Positions 25,756 to 35,348 of a stretch of 64,000 nucleotides of DNA are shown here, piece by piece. Position 1 is the first letter of the stretch. Each line of letters opens with the position of its first letter. The DNA is from Mesorhizobium zhangyense (lineage in GTDB: Bacteria; Pseudomonadota; Alphaproteobacteria; Rhizobiales; Rhizobiaceae): contig NZ_JAAKZG010000004.1 in the NCBI RefSeq assembly GCF_011045115.1, positions 372,001 to 436,000 on the forward strand. Direction: 5' to 3'. A program made the position numbers and the translations under genes. The notes under the pieces are model-generated. The model was given only the letters and a program-made list of their open reading frames with translations, was not told the DNA's origin and searched no databases.

Positions 25756-27153
25756 ATGAATTATCACGCATACTTCAATGCCGGCGACCGTCTCATCGAG
25801 ACCTGCGTTATCGGAACGGGTGGCTTCGGGCGAAGCTTCCTCGCGCAGGGCCTGCGGGTGCCGCTCATGCGCGCTCGCGTGGCTGTCGACGTCGATGCGC
25901 AAACTGCTTTACAGGCCATGTTGGCGGTTGGGATTGCACGCGAGGACATTCGCGTCTGCGATAACGCGGAGGCGGCGGAAAAAGCCTGGAATGAAGGTGC
26001 CTTCATCGCCGCCGGTGAGTTTGAGCATGTTGCCGGCCTGCCCGTGGACGTCGTTGTGGAAGCCACCGGTCACCCGGAGGCCGGAGCGCGACACGCGCGG
26101 ATGGCGATCGAGGCTGGACGGCATCTCGCACTGGTTTCGAAAGAAGTTGACAGCGTGGTCGGTCCCGGCCTTGCCGTTATGGCCAGATCGCGCGGCAAGG
26201 TTGTTACGCCGGTCGATGGTGATCAGCCTAGCCTGCTGATCGGACTTGTAAGCTGGGCCGAGACCCTGGGTTTCGAGATTATCGCGGCAGGCAAGTCGAG
26301 CGAATACGATTTCGTCTTCGACGCCGCTGCCGGGACGCTGACGAGCAACGGCAGGACCGTGTCGGCGCCGGAGTTTGGCCAATACGCGCGTCTCGACGGG
26401 CGTGACAGTTCGCTGGTGGCCGAGGCGCGGTCCAGGGCGGCGGCGGCCCTGCCGCAGCGCGCAGTGCCCGATTTGTGCGAACTTTCAGTCGTCGCCAACG
26501 CTGTCGGCTTCGCGCCCGATCGTCCGCAGCTTCATGCGCCGATAGCCCGGATCGACGAAGTGCCTACCATTCTGTGCGAGACCTCGGAGGGTGGTATCCT
26601 TTCCGGTCCGCGCAGGCTTGAGGTTTTCCATTGCCTGCGTGATCCCGGCGGCATCAGCTTTGCTGGCGGGGTCTTCGTGGTGGTGCGCTGCGAAGATCGC
26701 CCGACCTGGAAGATGCTCGAGGAGAAAGGGCATGTGGTGAGCCGGAACGGCAACGCCGCAATGGTCTATATTCCGCGCCATCTTCTTGGCCTCGAAGCCG
26801 CAACCAGCATCCTGGCGGCCGGAATGAACGGCGTTTCCACTGGCGGCACCGAGCCTTCCCACCACGTCGATCTTGTGGCCGTTGCCGATGTCGATCTGGC
26901 TGCCGGCACAACGCTTGCCATGGGCGGACATCACCATTCGATCGAGGGCGTTTCATCAATGATGCTGCCGGCCGGCCCGCTTGTGCCGGACGCACCGGCG
27001 CCATTCTACCTTGCCTCGAACAAACGCCTGTCACGTCCGGTCAGGCAAGGCGAGCCGATCAGAATGGCCGATCTCGAAATTCCGGAAGACAGCGAGCTTA
27101 TGAAACTGCGCCGCCTTCAGGATGCTCATTTCTTCGCTGAAGGGCGAGCCTGA
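25756..27153 (+). CDS. NAD(P)-dependent oxidoreductase with C-terminal SAF domain (homoserine dehydrogenase-like)
   Basis: A 465-residue protein. Residues 14-24 (IETCVIGTGGFGRSF) form a Rossmann fold resembling homoserine dehydrogenase, and VVVEATGHPEAGARHARMAIEAGRHLALVSKEVDSVVG is the corresponding cofactor/substrate region. The last 90 residues (VAVADVDLAAGTTLAMGGHHHSIEG ... KRLSRPVRQGEPI) resemble a SAF domain. Proteins of this architecture occur in sugar-acid and branched-sugar catabolic clusters, but no activity is assigned here. ATG 25756 is the first credible start after the operators; its ribosome site is weak. It is the first gene of a five-gene operon with a TRAP transporter. Confidence 0.85.
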   Translation: MNYHAYFNAGDRLIETCVIGTGGFGRSFLAQGLRVPLMRARVAVDVDAQTALQAMLAVGIAREDIRVCDNAEAAEKAWNEGAFIAAGEFEHVAGLPVDVVVEATGHPEAGARHARMAIEAGRHLALVSKEVDSVVGPGLAVMARSRGKVVTPVDGDQPSLLIGLVSWAETLGFEIIAAGKSSEYDFVFDAAAGTLTSNGRTVSAPEFGQYARLDGRDSSLVAEARSRAAAALPQRAVPDLCELSVVANAVGFAPDRPQLHAPIARIDEVPTILCETSEGGILSGPRRLEVFHCLRDPGGISFAGGVFVVVRCEDRPTWKMLEEKGHVVSRNGNAAMVYIPRHLLGLEAATSILAAGMNGVSTGGTEPSHHVDLVAVADVDLAAGTTLAMGGHHHSIEGVSSMMLPAGPLVPDAPAPFYLASNKRLSRPVRQGEPIRMADLEIPEDSELMKLRRLQDAHFFAEGRA

Positions 27154-27191
27154 AACAGATAATACCAACACGAATCGACATGGGAGGAACC

Positions 27192-28196
27192 ATGAAACTG
27201 AACCTCACCCGACGTACTTTCCTGGCTGGAGCCGGCACGACTGCGGCAATGCTGGCGATGCCTCATCTGGCGCGGGCGAGCGCCGCCAAGACGTTGCGCC
27301 TCGCCCATCCTCACCCCGACACGGACAGCTGGCAGGACGCCGGCCAGTGGATGGACGAGGCCCTGAAGGAGCGGACCAGCGGCGCGCTTGGCGTCCAGCT
27401 GTTTCCCAACGGCGTACTCGGCAGCGATTCCACCATGATCAATGCCGTGCGTGCAGGCACGCTCGACATGATGGTGACGGGAAATCCGTTCTTTACCGGC
27501 CTGGTGCCGAAACTGAACGTTCTCGATCTGCCCTTCATTTTCAAGGACCGCGACCACGTCGCAGCCGTGCTTGACGGTGATATCGGAGACGAACTGCGCG
27601 CCGGCTTCTCGGATGCAGGGCTGGTTGCCCTGGCGACCTGGGAGACCGGCTGGCGCAATGTCACCAACAGCCGACGCCCGGTCAAAACGCCGGCGGACCT
27701 GCATGGCTTGAAGATCCGCACCACACCCAATCCCGCTCACATCAAGGCGTTCGAACTGCTCGGCGCAGCACCGACGCCGATGGCCTTTACCGAGCTTTTC
27801 ACAGCGCTTGAAATGCGATCGATCGACGGGCAGGAGAACCCGACGACGCTGATTTTGAATTCGAAATTCTTCGAGGTTCAGCGCTATCTTTCGCTGACTC
27901 AGCATGCTTTTACCACGTCGCCGCTGGTGATGAACAAGGCCAAGTTCGAGGCCCTGGGTGAAGAGCTCGGCAACACACTGCTGGAGACAGCCAAGGAGGC
28001 TGCCAAGAGGCAGCGCCAGATGAATACCGAGCGTGAAGTCACCAGCCTCGAGGCGCTCAAGCAGGAAGGCATGGAGACCGTCGAGGATCCGGATCGCGAG
28101 GCGTTCCGGGCCATCGTGGCGGATACGGTTCGCGGGGACTTCGCCACCAAGTTTGGTCCGGACCTGCCTGAGCGCATCGCCGAACTGGCGGGTTAA
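27192..28196 (+). CDS. TRAP transporter solute-binding protein (DctP family)
   Basis: A 334-residue periplasmic protein with a Tat-like leader TRRTFLAGAGTTAAMLAMPHLARA (residues 6-29). The mature part has LRLAHPHPDTDSWQDAG, a carboxylate-binding region GLKIRTTPNPAHIKAFELLGAAPTPMAFTELFTALEMRSIDGQENP and an Arg (KIRTT) expected to clamp a substrate carboxylate. GGGAGGAACC precedes the ATG. It lies 38 bp after the oxidoreductase and supplies the binding protein for the permeases at 28880-30675. Confidence 0.93.
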   Translation: MKLNLTRRTFLAGAGTTAAMLAMPHLARASAAKTLRLAHPHPDTDSWQDAGQWMDEALKERTSGALGVQLFPNGVLGSDSTMINAVRAGTLDMMVTGNPFFTGLVPKLNVLDLPFIFKDRDHVAAVLDGDIGDELRAGFSDAGLVALATWETGWRNVTNSRRPVKTPADLHGLKIRTTPNPAHIKAFELLGAAPTPMAFTELFTALEMRSIDGQENPTTLILNSKFFEVQRYLSLTQHAFTTSPLVMNKAKFEALGEELGNTLLETAKEAAKRQRQMNTEREVTSLEALKQEGMETVEDPDREAFRAIVADTVRGDFATKFGPDLPERIAELAG

Positions 28197-28211
28197 CGAA
28201 GGAATAGAGCT

Positions 28212-28883
28212 ATGCGCATCGTCGATCTGAGCATGCCGGTGAGTGAGCATTTCCGGTGGCAGCCGGAGATAGCCGTCAAGGGCGACAAGTCCGCCGGAGA
28301 CCAGTTTCGCGTGACACGGTTGGCTACCACCTGCCACGGCTTCACGCATGTCGATGCGCAGGCTCATTTCATCGATGGCGCACCCACCATCGAGGCGACG
28401 CCACTCGAACAGGTCGTCGGCCGCTGCCGCGTCTTCGACCTGTCGGCCTTGGAGGCAAACACCGCGATCGAGCCCGCCGCGCTTGCCGCTGCCGATCCCG
28501 GCGGTGAGGAGGGCGACATCCTGCTGCTGGCGACCCAATGGGATCTGAAGCGCGACTACCAGACGAGGCAATTCTGGACCGAGGCGCCCTGGCTGACGCG
28601 CGAGGCAGCACAGTGGCTGCTGGAACTCAAGCCCAGGGCGCTCGCCGTGGATTTTCCGCAGGATTATCCGATCCGGCTTCTGCTCGACAATGTGCGCGTT
28701 CCGGACGAGGAGCACGTGACGCACGACATTCTTCTGCGCGCCGGCGTGACGCTGATCGAATATGTCGTCAACACTGCTGCTTTGCGTGAGAAACGCCTGC
28801 TCCTTTGCGCAGCGCCGCTCAAGATAGTGAATGCCGATGGCGCGCCGGCACGCGTGTTCGCCATCGAGGGAGACGACCGATGA
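28212..28883 (+). CDS. Cyclase-family metal hydrolase (kynurenine formamidase-like)
   Basis: A 223-residue protein of the cyclase family. The metal-binding motif HGFTHVDAQAH gives His42, His46, Asp48 and His52. VDFPQDYPIRLLLDN and HDILLRAGVTLIEYVVN match the second half of the fold. Members hydrolyse amides or lactones, or act on cyclic intermediates. The gene sits between the TRAP binding protein and the small permease, and its stop overlaps the permease start by ATGA, so it belongs to the same pathway. The exact reaction cannot be read from the sequence. Confidence 0.85.
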   Translation: MRIVDLSMPVSEHFRWQPEIAVKGDKSAGDQFRVTRLATTCHGFTHVDAQAHFIDGAPTIEATPLEQVVGRCRVFDLSALEANTAIEPAALAAADPGGEEGDILLLATQWDLKRDYQTRQFWTEAPWLTREAAQWLLELKPRALAVDFPQDYPIRLLLDNVRVPDEEHVTHDILLRAGVTLIEYVVNTAALREKRLLLCAAPLKIVNADGAPARVFAIEGDDR

Positions 28884-29398
28884 CATCGAGATATGTCGGC
28901 GCCGCTCTGCTCAGAGCGGCCGACCTTGGTTTCCGCGCGCTGGAAGCCGCACTGGTGCTCGTGCTGGCTGCCATGGTGACGCTGGTCTTTGCCAATGTGG
29001 TCATGCGCTATGTCTTCGACAGCGGCATAACCGTCACCGACGAATTATCCCGGATGATGTTCGTCTGGATTTCCTTCCTGGGCGCGATTTTGGTTGCCCG
29101 CCGCAGCGAACATCTCGGCGTCGACCTGCTCACCGCGACCTTGTCGCCTGCCAGCAAGCGCATCTGCCGCATCCTTGCCGACATCGGCATCGTCATATGC
29201 AGTGCCATTCTGGCCAGCGGTGCCTTCAGCCAAACCGTGGCCAACATGTCCAATATCGCTCCGGTATCGGGGCTCCCGACCGGCCTCACCTATGCCGCGC
29301 CTTTCCTGGCCGGGCTTGCGATCGGCGTGATCGCTTTCGCCGATCTGCTGGGCGCGGTGCTGTCGCCTGGCACGGCCGAAACGGATGATCTTTCATGA
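28880..29398 (+). CDS. TRAP transporter small permease (DctQ family)
   Basis: A 172-residue inner-membrane protein with four hydrophobic helices. The family signature FANVVMRYVFDSGITVTDELSRMMFVWISFLGAILVARRSEHLGVDLL is complete. The ATG overlaps the upstream stop and its own stop overlaps the DctM start, so the unit is tightly coupled. It partners the DctP and DctM proteins on either side in sodium-dependent uptake. Confidence 0.93.
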   Translation: MTSRYVGAALLRAADLGFRALEAALVLVLAAMVTLVFANVVMRYVFDSGITVTDELSRMMFVWISFLGAILVARRSEHLGVDLLTATLSPASKRICRILADIGIVICSAILASGAFSQTVANMSNIAPVSGLPTGLTYAAPFLAGLAIGVIAFADLLGAVLSPGTAETDDLS

Positions 29399-30675
29399 TC
29401 GTGCTTCTCATCTTCATCGGAGTCTTGCTGGCCACGATTCTGATCGGCGTTCCCATTGCCTTCGGCCTGCTGCTGAGCGGCGTCGCCATGATGTGGTATC
29501 TCGGCGCGCTCGACTGGCAGTCGATCGCGCTGCAGATGACCAATGGCGCCGACAGCTTTCCGCTGCTCGCCATTCCCTTCTTCCTGCTCGCAGGCGAGGC
29601 GATGAATGCGGGCGGGCTGTCGCGCCGTCTCGTCAATTTCGGGCTGGCGCTGGTCGGGCATCTGCGTGGTGGCCTGGGCTATGTCGCGATCGTCACTGCG
29701 ATCCTGCTGGCCAGTCTTTCGGGCTCCGCGATCGCAGATACGGCCGTGCTTGCGGGGATGCTGATACCGATCATGCGCGAGGCCGGGTATCATATGGGCC
29801 GCTCGGGCGGCTTGATCGGCGCCGGCGGCATCATCGCGCCGGTCCTGCCGCCATCAATCGGCTACATCGTCTTCGGCGTTGCCGGCGGCGTTTCCATCAC
29901 GCGGCTGTTTCTGGCCGGCATCGTTCCCGGCATCCTGATGGGGCTCGCGCTGGCGATCGCCTGGTGGTGGCTGAGCCGCCGCGAGGACACAGCAGTGTTT
30001 CCCCGCCGCTCCGGAAAGGAAATCGGCAAGGCAGCGCTCGATGCGGGCTTCGCGTTCATTCTTCCGCTGATCATCGTCGGCGGTTTGAAAGCCGGTGTTT
30101 TCACACCCACCGAGGCCGGCGTCGTCGCCTGCGTCTATGCGATCCTGACCGGTTTCTTCGTTTACCGGGAGCTTTCGCTTCAGCGCCTTTACGATTGCTT
30201 CGCGGCCACCGTGCGCACCACGGCAGCCGTCATGTTCCTCGTCGCGGCGGCGAGCATCACGGCCTACATGATCGCCATTGCCAATGTGCCCGGCGAAATC
30301 GGCGCCTGGCTCGGGCCGTTGCGGGAAAGCCCACTGCTGCTGATGATCGTCATCACCCTTCTGGTGGTCGTGGTGGGAACGGCACTCGACTTCATCCCCA
30401 CGATCCTGATCCTGACGCCGGTGCTGTTGCCGATCGTCAAGCAAGCCGGCATCGATCCCGTCTATTTCGGCGTGATCTTCATCATGACGGCAGCCATAGG
30501 GCTGATCACGCCGCCCGTTGGTGCGGTTCTGAACGTCGTCTGCGCAATCGCCAAGATCAGATACATCGAGGTGGTGAAAGGAGCTGCCCCTTTCATCCTC
30601 ATCCAGTTGGTGCTTCTCGCTTTGCTGATACTGTTTCCGCAGATCGTGATGGCGCCTGCGAAATGGCTTTACTGA
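29395..30675 (+). CDS. TRAP transporter large permease (DctM family)
   Basis: A 426-residue membrane protein with about 12 helices. Signatures include GVPIAFGLLLSGVAMMWYLG, AIPFFLLAGEAMNAGGLSRRLVNF, SLSGSAIADTAVLAGMLIPIM and the conserved IGLITPPVGAVLNVV near the C-terminus. The start overlaps the DctQ stop by ATGA. It is the last gene of the operon; no clear terminator follows, only a weak 7-bp inverted GAACCC/GGGTTC pair. Confidence 0.94.
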   Translation: MIVLLIFIGVLLATILIGVPIAFGLLLSGVAMMWYLGALDWQSIALQMTNGADSFPLLAIPFFLLAGEAMNAGGLSRRLVNFGLALVGHLRGGLGYVAIVTAILLASLSGSAIADTAVLAGMLIPIMREAGYHMGRSGGLIGAGGIIAPVLPPSIGYIVFGVAGGVSITRLFLAGIVPGILMGLALAIAWWWLSRREDTAVFPRRSGKEIGKAALDAGFAFILPLIIVGGLKAGVFTPTEAGVVACVYAILTGFFVYRELSLQRLYDCFAATVRTTAAVMFLVAAASITAYMIAIANVPGEIGAWLGPLRESPLLLMIVITLLVVVVGTALDFIPTILILTPVLLPIVKQAGIDPVYFGVIFIMTAAIGLITPPVGAVLNVVCAIAKIRYIEVVKGAAPFILIQLVLLALLILFPQIVMAPAKWLY

Positions 30676-31320
30676 ACCCCACGCGGTTGAACTGACGGGT
30701 TCCACCTTCACCGTTTGAGGAAGAACAGCAGTCATATTCGGGATGCCTACGAGCGATGGTCGTAACGAGATGCGTTCTAGGAACCCATCCTGGATTTCCC
30801 GGCTGCCCTATCGCTCATGTTCAAGCGCGTGCCACAATGGCGTTTTCACGCGAGCATTCAGCGGGACAGGTGCGCTCCAACGCCGTCGCAGCGGCATTAT
30901 TTGCAGGTGAAGCCTCCATCGATCGCAGAGCGACGCCTGCCTTCAGCGCCGCTCCGGAATCGCCGAAATCATCAGGCGCGCCATTCTCCGCTTTGGGCTC
31001 GACAGCGAATGAACCCACGCCCGACGGGGCGGAAAAAACCGGTCGCCATTACCGGCACTCCTGCCAGCATGCTGCGCCTTGCCAAGGAGAGAACAAGCAT
31101 CCGACAACTCCCCAGATTTTCGGGGAGATAGGCACGGGAAGCCAACGGCTCCGTCGCCCTTCCAGCGAACCGACTGTCGGGAACACTCGCGTTCTCACAA
31201 TTACGTGCAGTCCGACAACCGTGACAACGGAAGTGCGAATTCCCATATCAGCCGGATTGCGGACATCACGCGGTCATCGTTTGCGTCTATGATCCGCATA
31301 TCAAAATTTGGAGGTGCCGT
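30676..31320. other. Gene-poor stretch between two catabolic modules
   Basis: About 645 bp with several overlapping frames on both strands but no family motif, no good ribosome site and no coherent codon pattern. It may hold decayed sequence. It ends with a clear ribosome site (GGAGGTGCC) for the following small gene. Confidence 0.45.
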
Positions 31321-31563
31321 ATGGGACATGGACGCGAACCCACGCTCGATGAGATCTTGAACGAACCAATCATCCGAAAGGTTATGAAAAGGGACGGATA
31401 CACCCCGGACGATATTCGCCTTCTGATGCGCCAGGCGAGTGTCAAGGCAAACAGAAACGGCGTGACATATCTGATGTTGCCTTCAGGCACCGATGATGCG
31501 GGACTTCAGCATATGCCCACTTCAAAGACGCTGAATGCCTGTTGCCAACAGCCTTCAGCCTGA
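31321..31563 (+). CDS. Small conserved-type hypothetical protein
   Basis: An 80-residue protein whose ATG follows a strong GGAGG. The first 45 residues (REPTLDEILNEPIIRKVMKRDGYTPDDIRLLMRQA) look like an ordered helical motif that I recall from small rhizobial proteins, without a known function. The last 30 residues look less protein-like, so the reading frame may have been altered near the end. It stands alone between the TRAP operon and the GntR gene. Confidence 0.6.
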   Translation: MGHGREPTLDEILNEPIIRKVMKRDGYTPDDIRLLMRQASVKANRNGVTYLMLPSGTDDAGLQHMPTSKTLNACCQQPSA

Positions 31564-31727
31564 GCCTCTTTTGAAGAACGGATTCCGGTTCAATTGACAG
31601 GCGTTTTGCCACAAGTTTGTGTGACCAGTCACCCAGCGCCTCCTCAAGCAATGGCTCCTTGACGACATTTTCGGCATAGCCCTTTTAGGCTTGGAAAAGC
31701 TCGAATGAAAACCGGCCGTCGTAAAAA

Positions 31728-32441
31728 CTATGGGTCGAGGGTTCGGTCCGTCAGCCGCCGCCGCGCGTGAATGATATGCAGTTCCATCGCCGCCCTCGCC
31801 CACACCGCGTCACGCTTGCGGATCGCCTCGACGATGTCGGTATGTTCGGAGACAACCTTGCGCGCGCGATCGGTCGATCCCGTGCGGGTTATCGACAGGG
31901 ATATTCCCATGAAGTCGCTGAGTACGACGCCGTTGCCTTCCAGCGCGCCGCGAAAGAACTCGTTGCCAGTGGCGTCGAGTATGGCGAGGTGAAAGGTGCG
32001 GTCGCTTTCTGCGTCGAAGGTGCCATGCCCGATCTGCTGCGCAAAATGTTCGTGCGCCCGCACAATGTCGGACAAAGCTTTCTCGGTTCGGCGCTCGGCA
32101 GCCAATGCCGCAGCCTCGCCTTCGATTGAAAGTCGCAATTCCTGGTAACGAAGAAAGCGCGATACGTCGGTCAGGCTGGTGACATCGGTCAGATTGTCCG
32201 ACGGACGGCTCAACACATAGGTGCCGCTACCGCGCCGCGCTTCCACCAGACCATCGACGCGCAGCCGCGCCAGCGCCTGGCGCACTACTGGCCGCGACAC
32301 GCCAAAGGTTTCGCTCAGGTCATTCTCGCCGGGCAAGCGGCTACCCGGAGCGAACGCCCCACTCAGGATTTCGTCGAGGATGCGCCCGTAAACCTGGTCG
32401 GCAAAACTTGACGGCTTTGTCTCGAAAACCATCGAAATCAT
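31728..32441 (-). CDS. GntR-family regulator (FCD/FadR subfamily)
   Basis: A regulator of about 237 residues with the HTH region FADQVYGRILDEILSGAFAPGSRLPGENDLSETFGVSRPVVRQALARLRVDGLV, then an FCD domain with DRTFHLAILDATGNEF and SEHTDIVEAI containing the expected His ligands. The exact start is unclear: ATG 32441 and ATG 32432 are both possible and neither has a strong ribosome site. It lies 58 bp after the dehydratase gene at the end of the acid-sugar operon, so it probably regulates that operon and the divergent aldolase. Confidence 0.88.
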   Translation of the reverse strand: MISMVFETKPSSFADQVYGRILDEILSGAFAPGSRLPGENDLSETFGVSRPVVRQALARLRVDGLVEARRGSGTYVLSRPSDNLTDVTSLTDVSRFLRYQELRLSIEGEAAALAAERRTEKALSDIVRAHEHFAQQIGHGTFDAESDRTFHLAILDATGNEFFRGALEGNGVVLSDFMGISLSITRTGSTDRARKVVSEHTDIVEAIRKRDAVWARAAMELHIIHARRRLTDRTLDP

Positions 32442-32499
32442 CTCACATTCTCGCCTCGCCGAATCTACCATCACGGATATCGAGCAGCATATTCAAACT

Positions 32500-33720
32500 C
32501 TAGCGATGGATCCGCAGCTTCTGCCGGCGCTCAAAACGGGTCTGGAAATATGGCACTTCGTGCGCGGTGCCAAGCGCGTAGGCGGTACCGTCGTCGGGGC
32601 TGATCTCGCGCACGTTGCGGCGGCTCGGATATTTGAGGATTTCCTCGATAACAATATCGACGCCGAGCCCCGGAGCGTCCGGCACCTTCATATGCCCGTC
32701 CACGACTTTCAGTGTGGGCGTGATGACATCGTCGCGGCCTTCCCAGTCGAATTCCAGGCGCTCGAGCATCAGCGCATTGGGGATCGTCGCCATCACGTGC
32801 AGTGCTGCAAATTCCGCGACAGGGCCCAGCGATCCAGAATGGGGCGCGAGCGTTATGTAGTGGCCTTCAGCCATCGCCGCCATCTTGCGCATCTGGGTGA
32901 TGCCGCCGGCGCGGCCGGTGTCGGGCTGGATCACGTCGACCAGACCGCGCTCGATATAGGGCTGGATGCCCCAGATGGTGCTGACGCGCTCGCCTGCCGC
33001 AAGCGGAACGTTGACGGCGTCCCTGACGCGCGCCAGCGCATCGAGGTCTTCCGGCGCCACCGGGTCTTCGTAGAACAGGAGGTCCAGGCTTTCCAGTTCC
33101 CGGCCGACGGCAATCGCATCCTGCGTCGTCATCCACGAGGGGCCATGCGCGTCGACCATCAGATCGACCTTGCGCCCGATGTGGTCGCGGATGGAGGCGA
33201 CGAGGTCCAGATCGACCGTGCCGGTGAAGCCGACCTTGATGCCGGTGTAGCCGAGCGCCAGCAGGCGATCCGCCTTGTTGGTGTCGTGGGCATGGCCGTA
33301 GACGCGCACCCGGTCGCGGAACTTGCCGCCGAGCAGGTTCCACACCGGCTGTCCAAGCGCCTTGCCCTTGATGTCCCACAGCGCCATCTCGATGCCGGTC
33401 AGCGCGCCACCGCCGACCGTTCCCAGCATGCCGTGCCCCATCATGGAAGCCAGCAGCTTGTGCCAGAGGCGGTCGATATGCGCCGGGTCCTCACCGATGA
33501 GCAGCGGCGTGAGATCCTTGACCGCCGTCTCGATGACGCGCGGCCACCCGGAACACTCGCCTACACCGTGAATGCCCTCGTCGGTAAGGATGCGCACGAA
33601 CAGCCAGTTGCGCGAGCCGCCGAAATTCCCGCCTTCATAATGTCCGGCCGACGCCGTGCTTTTCGCCTCCCCCGGCCCACCGACCTGCATCAGGTAGGTT
33701 TCGATGGCTGTGATCTTCAT
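32500..33720 (-). CDS. Enolase-superfamily acid-sugar dehydratase (mandelate racemase/MLE type), first paralogue
   Basis: A 406-residue enzyme with an N-terminal capping domain and a (beta/alpha)7-beta barrel. Lys162 (GIKVG) is a candidate catalytic base, metal ligands are Asp190 (VDAHG), Glu218 (YEDP) and Glu244 (AAGER), and His294 (LAPHS) is at the usual acid/base site. This pattern fits a sugar-acid dehydratase of the galactonate/gluconate/mannonate-like subgroups; the substrate cannot be chosen. The ATG follows the stop of the ABC ATPase gene without a gap (TAAATG). Confidence 0.9.
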   Translation of the reverse strand: MKITAIETYLMQVGGPGEAKSTASAGHYEGGNFGGSRNWLFVRILTDEGIHGVGECSGWPRVIETAVKDLTPLLIGEDPAHIDRLWHKLLASMMGHGMLGTVGGGALTGIEMALWDIKGKALGQPVWNLLGGKFRDRVRVYGHAHDTNKADRLLALGYTGIKVGFTGTVDLDLVASIRDHIGRKVDLMVDAHGPSWMTTQDAIAVGRELESLDLLFYEDPVAPEDLDALARVRDAVNVPLAAGERVSTIWGIQPYIERGLVDVIQPDTGRAGGITQMRKMAAMAEGHYITLAPHSGSLGPVAEFAALHVMATIPNALMLERLEFDWEGRDDVITPTLKVVDGHMKVPDAPGLGVDIVIEEILKYPSRRNVREISPDDGTAYALGTAHEVPYFQTRFERRQKLRIHR

Positions 33721-34497
33721 TTACGCGGCTCCGTTCATCGTAAGCGGCTCTTCCGTCGAGCCGCCATATTGCTGGCTCGCTTCCAGAAGCAGCCTGGAAT
33801 AGGGGTGCTCAAGCGTGCCGGCGCGCAGCCTGTCTGCCTCGACCTCCTCGACGATCTGTCCGGCCTGCATCACGCCTACGCGGTCGCACATATGGGCGAT
33901 CACTGCGAGGTCATGGCTGACCAGCAGATAGGTCAGCCCCCGCTTCTCGCGCAATTCGTTGAGCAGGTTCAGGATTTCCGCCTGAACCGACACGTCGAGG
34001 GCAGATGTGGGCTCGTCGAGCAGCAGCACCTGCGGCTCCAAAATGAGAGCCCGCGCAATGGCGACGCGCTGGCGCTGCCCGCCGGAGAGCTGATGCGGAA
34101 AACGGTAACGCAGCTCGGGATTGAGCCCGACAGATGTCAGCGCCTCGAACACCGCTTCACGCGATCGTGGCAGGCGCTGGTTGCGCAACGGCTCGAGCAA
34201 CTGCGCGCCGATCGTCTTGCGCGGATGCAGCGAGCCGTATGGGTCCTGGAACACCATCTGCACCGAACGGTAGAATTCCTTGGGACGAACAGGGCTAAGA
34301 ACCTTGCCGCCGATCTCGATCTCGCCGCGATAGTCGGGGTTGAGGCCGGAGATGGCGCGCAGCACCGTTGACTTGCCGCAGCCGGACTCGCCGACCAAAC
34401 CGTAGCTGCCGCCGGTCTCGACCGAAAAGCTCACGCGTTTGACCACCGCTTGCGGCGGCGACCCGAGGCGGACAACGAGATTGCGGACGTCGATCAT
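33721..34497 (-). CDS. Peptide-type ABC importer ATPase (DppF/OppF-like)
   Basis: A 258-residue ATPase with Walker [11 protein letters not shown]-loop [14 protein letters not shown], signature [15 protein letters not shown] and Walker [13 protein letters not shown]. It lacks the long C-terminal oligopeptide-binding segment of many OppF proteins. The ATG (34497) overlaps the stop of the paired ATPase gene by ATGA. With four partners it forms a complete peptide-type importer which, in this setting next to sugar-acid dehydratases, probably imports an oligosaccharide or acid sugar. Confidence 0.93.
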   Translation of the reverse strand: MIDVRNLVVRLGSPPQAVVKRVSFSVETGGSYGLVGESGCGKSTVLRAISGLNPDYRGEIEIGGKVLSPVRPKEFYRSVQMVFQDPYGSLHPRKTIGAQLLEPLRNQRLPRSREAVFEALTSVGLNPELRYRFPHQLSGGQRQRVAIARALILEPQVLLLDEPTSALDVSVQAEILNLLNELREKRGLTYLLVSHDLAVIAHMCDRVGVMQAGQIVEEVEADRLRAGTLEHPYSRLLLEASQQYGGSTEEPLTMNGAA

Positions 34498-35348
34498 GAG
34501 TTCGTTTCCACCGCGTCGATCCATGAAGGATCGCGCTTCAGCGTCGGCAGGCGCGACACCTTGTGGTCGATGGATGGCAGCGATGCCAGCAGCCCCCGTG
34601 TATACGGGTGCCTCGCCTCTCCGAGCTGCGATGCCGCCAAGGTCTCGACGATGCGCCCGGCATACATGATGATGACACGATCGCAGAAACGGCGGACCAG
34701 ATTGAGGTCGTGGCTGATCAGGATCAGGCCGAGATTGCGGCGCGTCACCAACTCGTCGAGAAGGCTCAGCACTTCGAGGCGCACGGTCACGTCGAGCGCG
34801 GAGGTCGGCTCATCCGCAATCATGACTTCGGGCTCGGCAATCAGCATCATGGCGATCATGACGCGCTGGCCCATGCCGCCGGAGATTTCGTGCGGATAGA
34901 GCCTGGCGACGCGTTCCGGGTCGCGGATCTTGACGGCGTTGAGCATTTCCAGAACCCGCGCCCGCGCCGCCGCCTTGCCCCCTGCTGCGGGATAGTGCTG
35001 GAGGTAAGTTTCGGCGATCTGCTCGCCGACGCGCATGACCGGATTGAGCGAATATTTCGGGTCCTGCAGGATCAGGCCGATGCGGCGGCCGCGCACATGC
35101 ACCATGTCCCGGTTGCTGGCGGTCAAGAGATCGATCTCCTGAAAGCGCAAGCGGTCTGCGACGACGCGCGCGGTGGGCGGCAGCAGGCGCATGATGGCGC
35201 GCCCGACCGTCGATTTGCCCGAGCCGGATTCGCCGACGATGCCTAGCTTTTCGCGGCCGAGCGTGAAGCTAACGCTGCGAACGGCTTTTATCTTGCCGCC
35301 GCCGAAGCCCACTTCAAGGTTGGCGGCCTCAATCAGGGGCGCGGTCAT
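34494..35348 (-). CDS. Peptide-type ABC importer ATPase (DppD/OppD-like)
   Basis: A 284-residue ATPase with Walker [11 protein letters not shown]-loop [14 protein letters not shown], signature [17 protein letters not shown] (a Met-Gly variant, common in DppD proteins) and Walker [15 protein letters not shown]. The C-terminal [19 protein letters not shown] is the start of the oligopeptide-type C-terminal domain. The ATG overlaps the stop of the permease gene upstream. Confidence 0.93.
   Translation of the reverse strand: MTAPLIEAANLEVGFGGGKIKAVRSVSFTLGREKLGIVGESGSGKSTVGRAIMRLLPPTARVVADRLRFQEIDLLTASNRDMVHVRGRRIGLILQDPKYSLNPVMRVGEQIAETYLQHYPAAGGKAAARARVLEMLNAVKIRDPERVARLYPHEISGGMGQRVMIAMMLIAEPEVMIADEPTSALDVTVRLEVLSLLDELVTRRNLGLILISHDLNLVRRFCDRVIIMYAGRIVETLAASQLGEARHPYTRGLLASLPSIDHKVSRLPTLKRDPSWIDAVETNS

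Noticed and set aside
30756-31292. 178-residue plus-strand frame
   Set aside because: No ribosome site, unusual composition and competing frames; treated as non-coding.
31442-31651. 70-residue minus-strand frame (LLEEALGDWSHKLVAKRLS)
   Set aside because: Looks somewhat helical but overlaps the better-supported small gene and has no clear ribosome site or family.
32506-34371. Very long plus-strand frame (621 codons) opposite the dehydratase and ATPase genes
   Set aside because: The minus strand encodes two complete known proteins; the plus-strand product has no recognisable domain.
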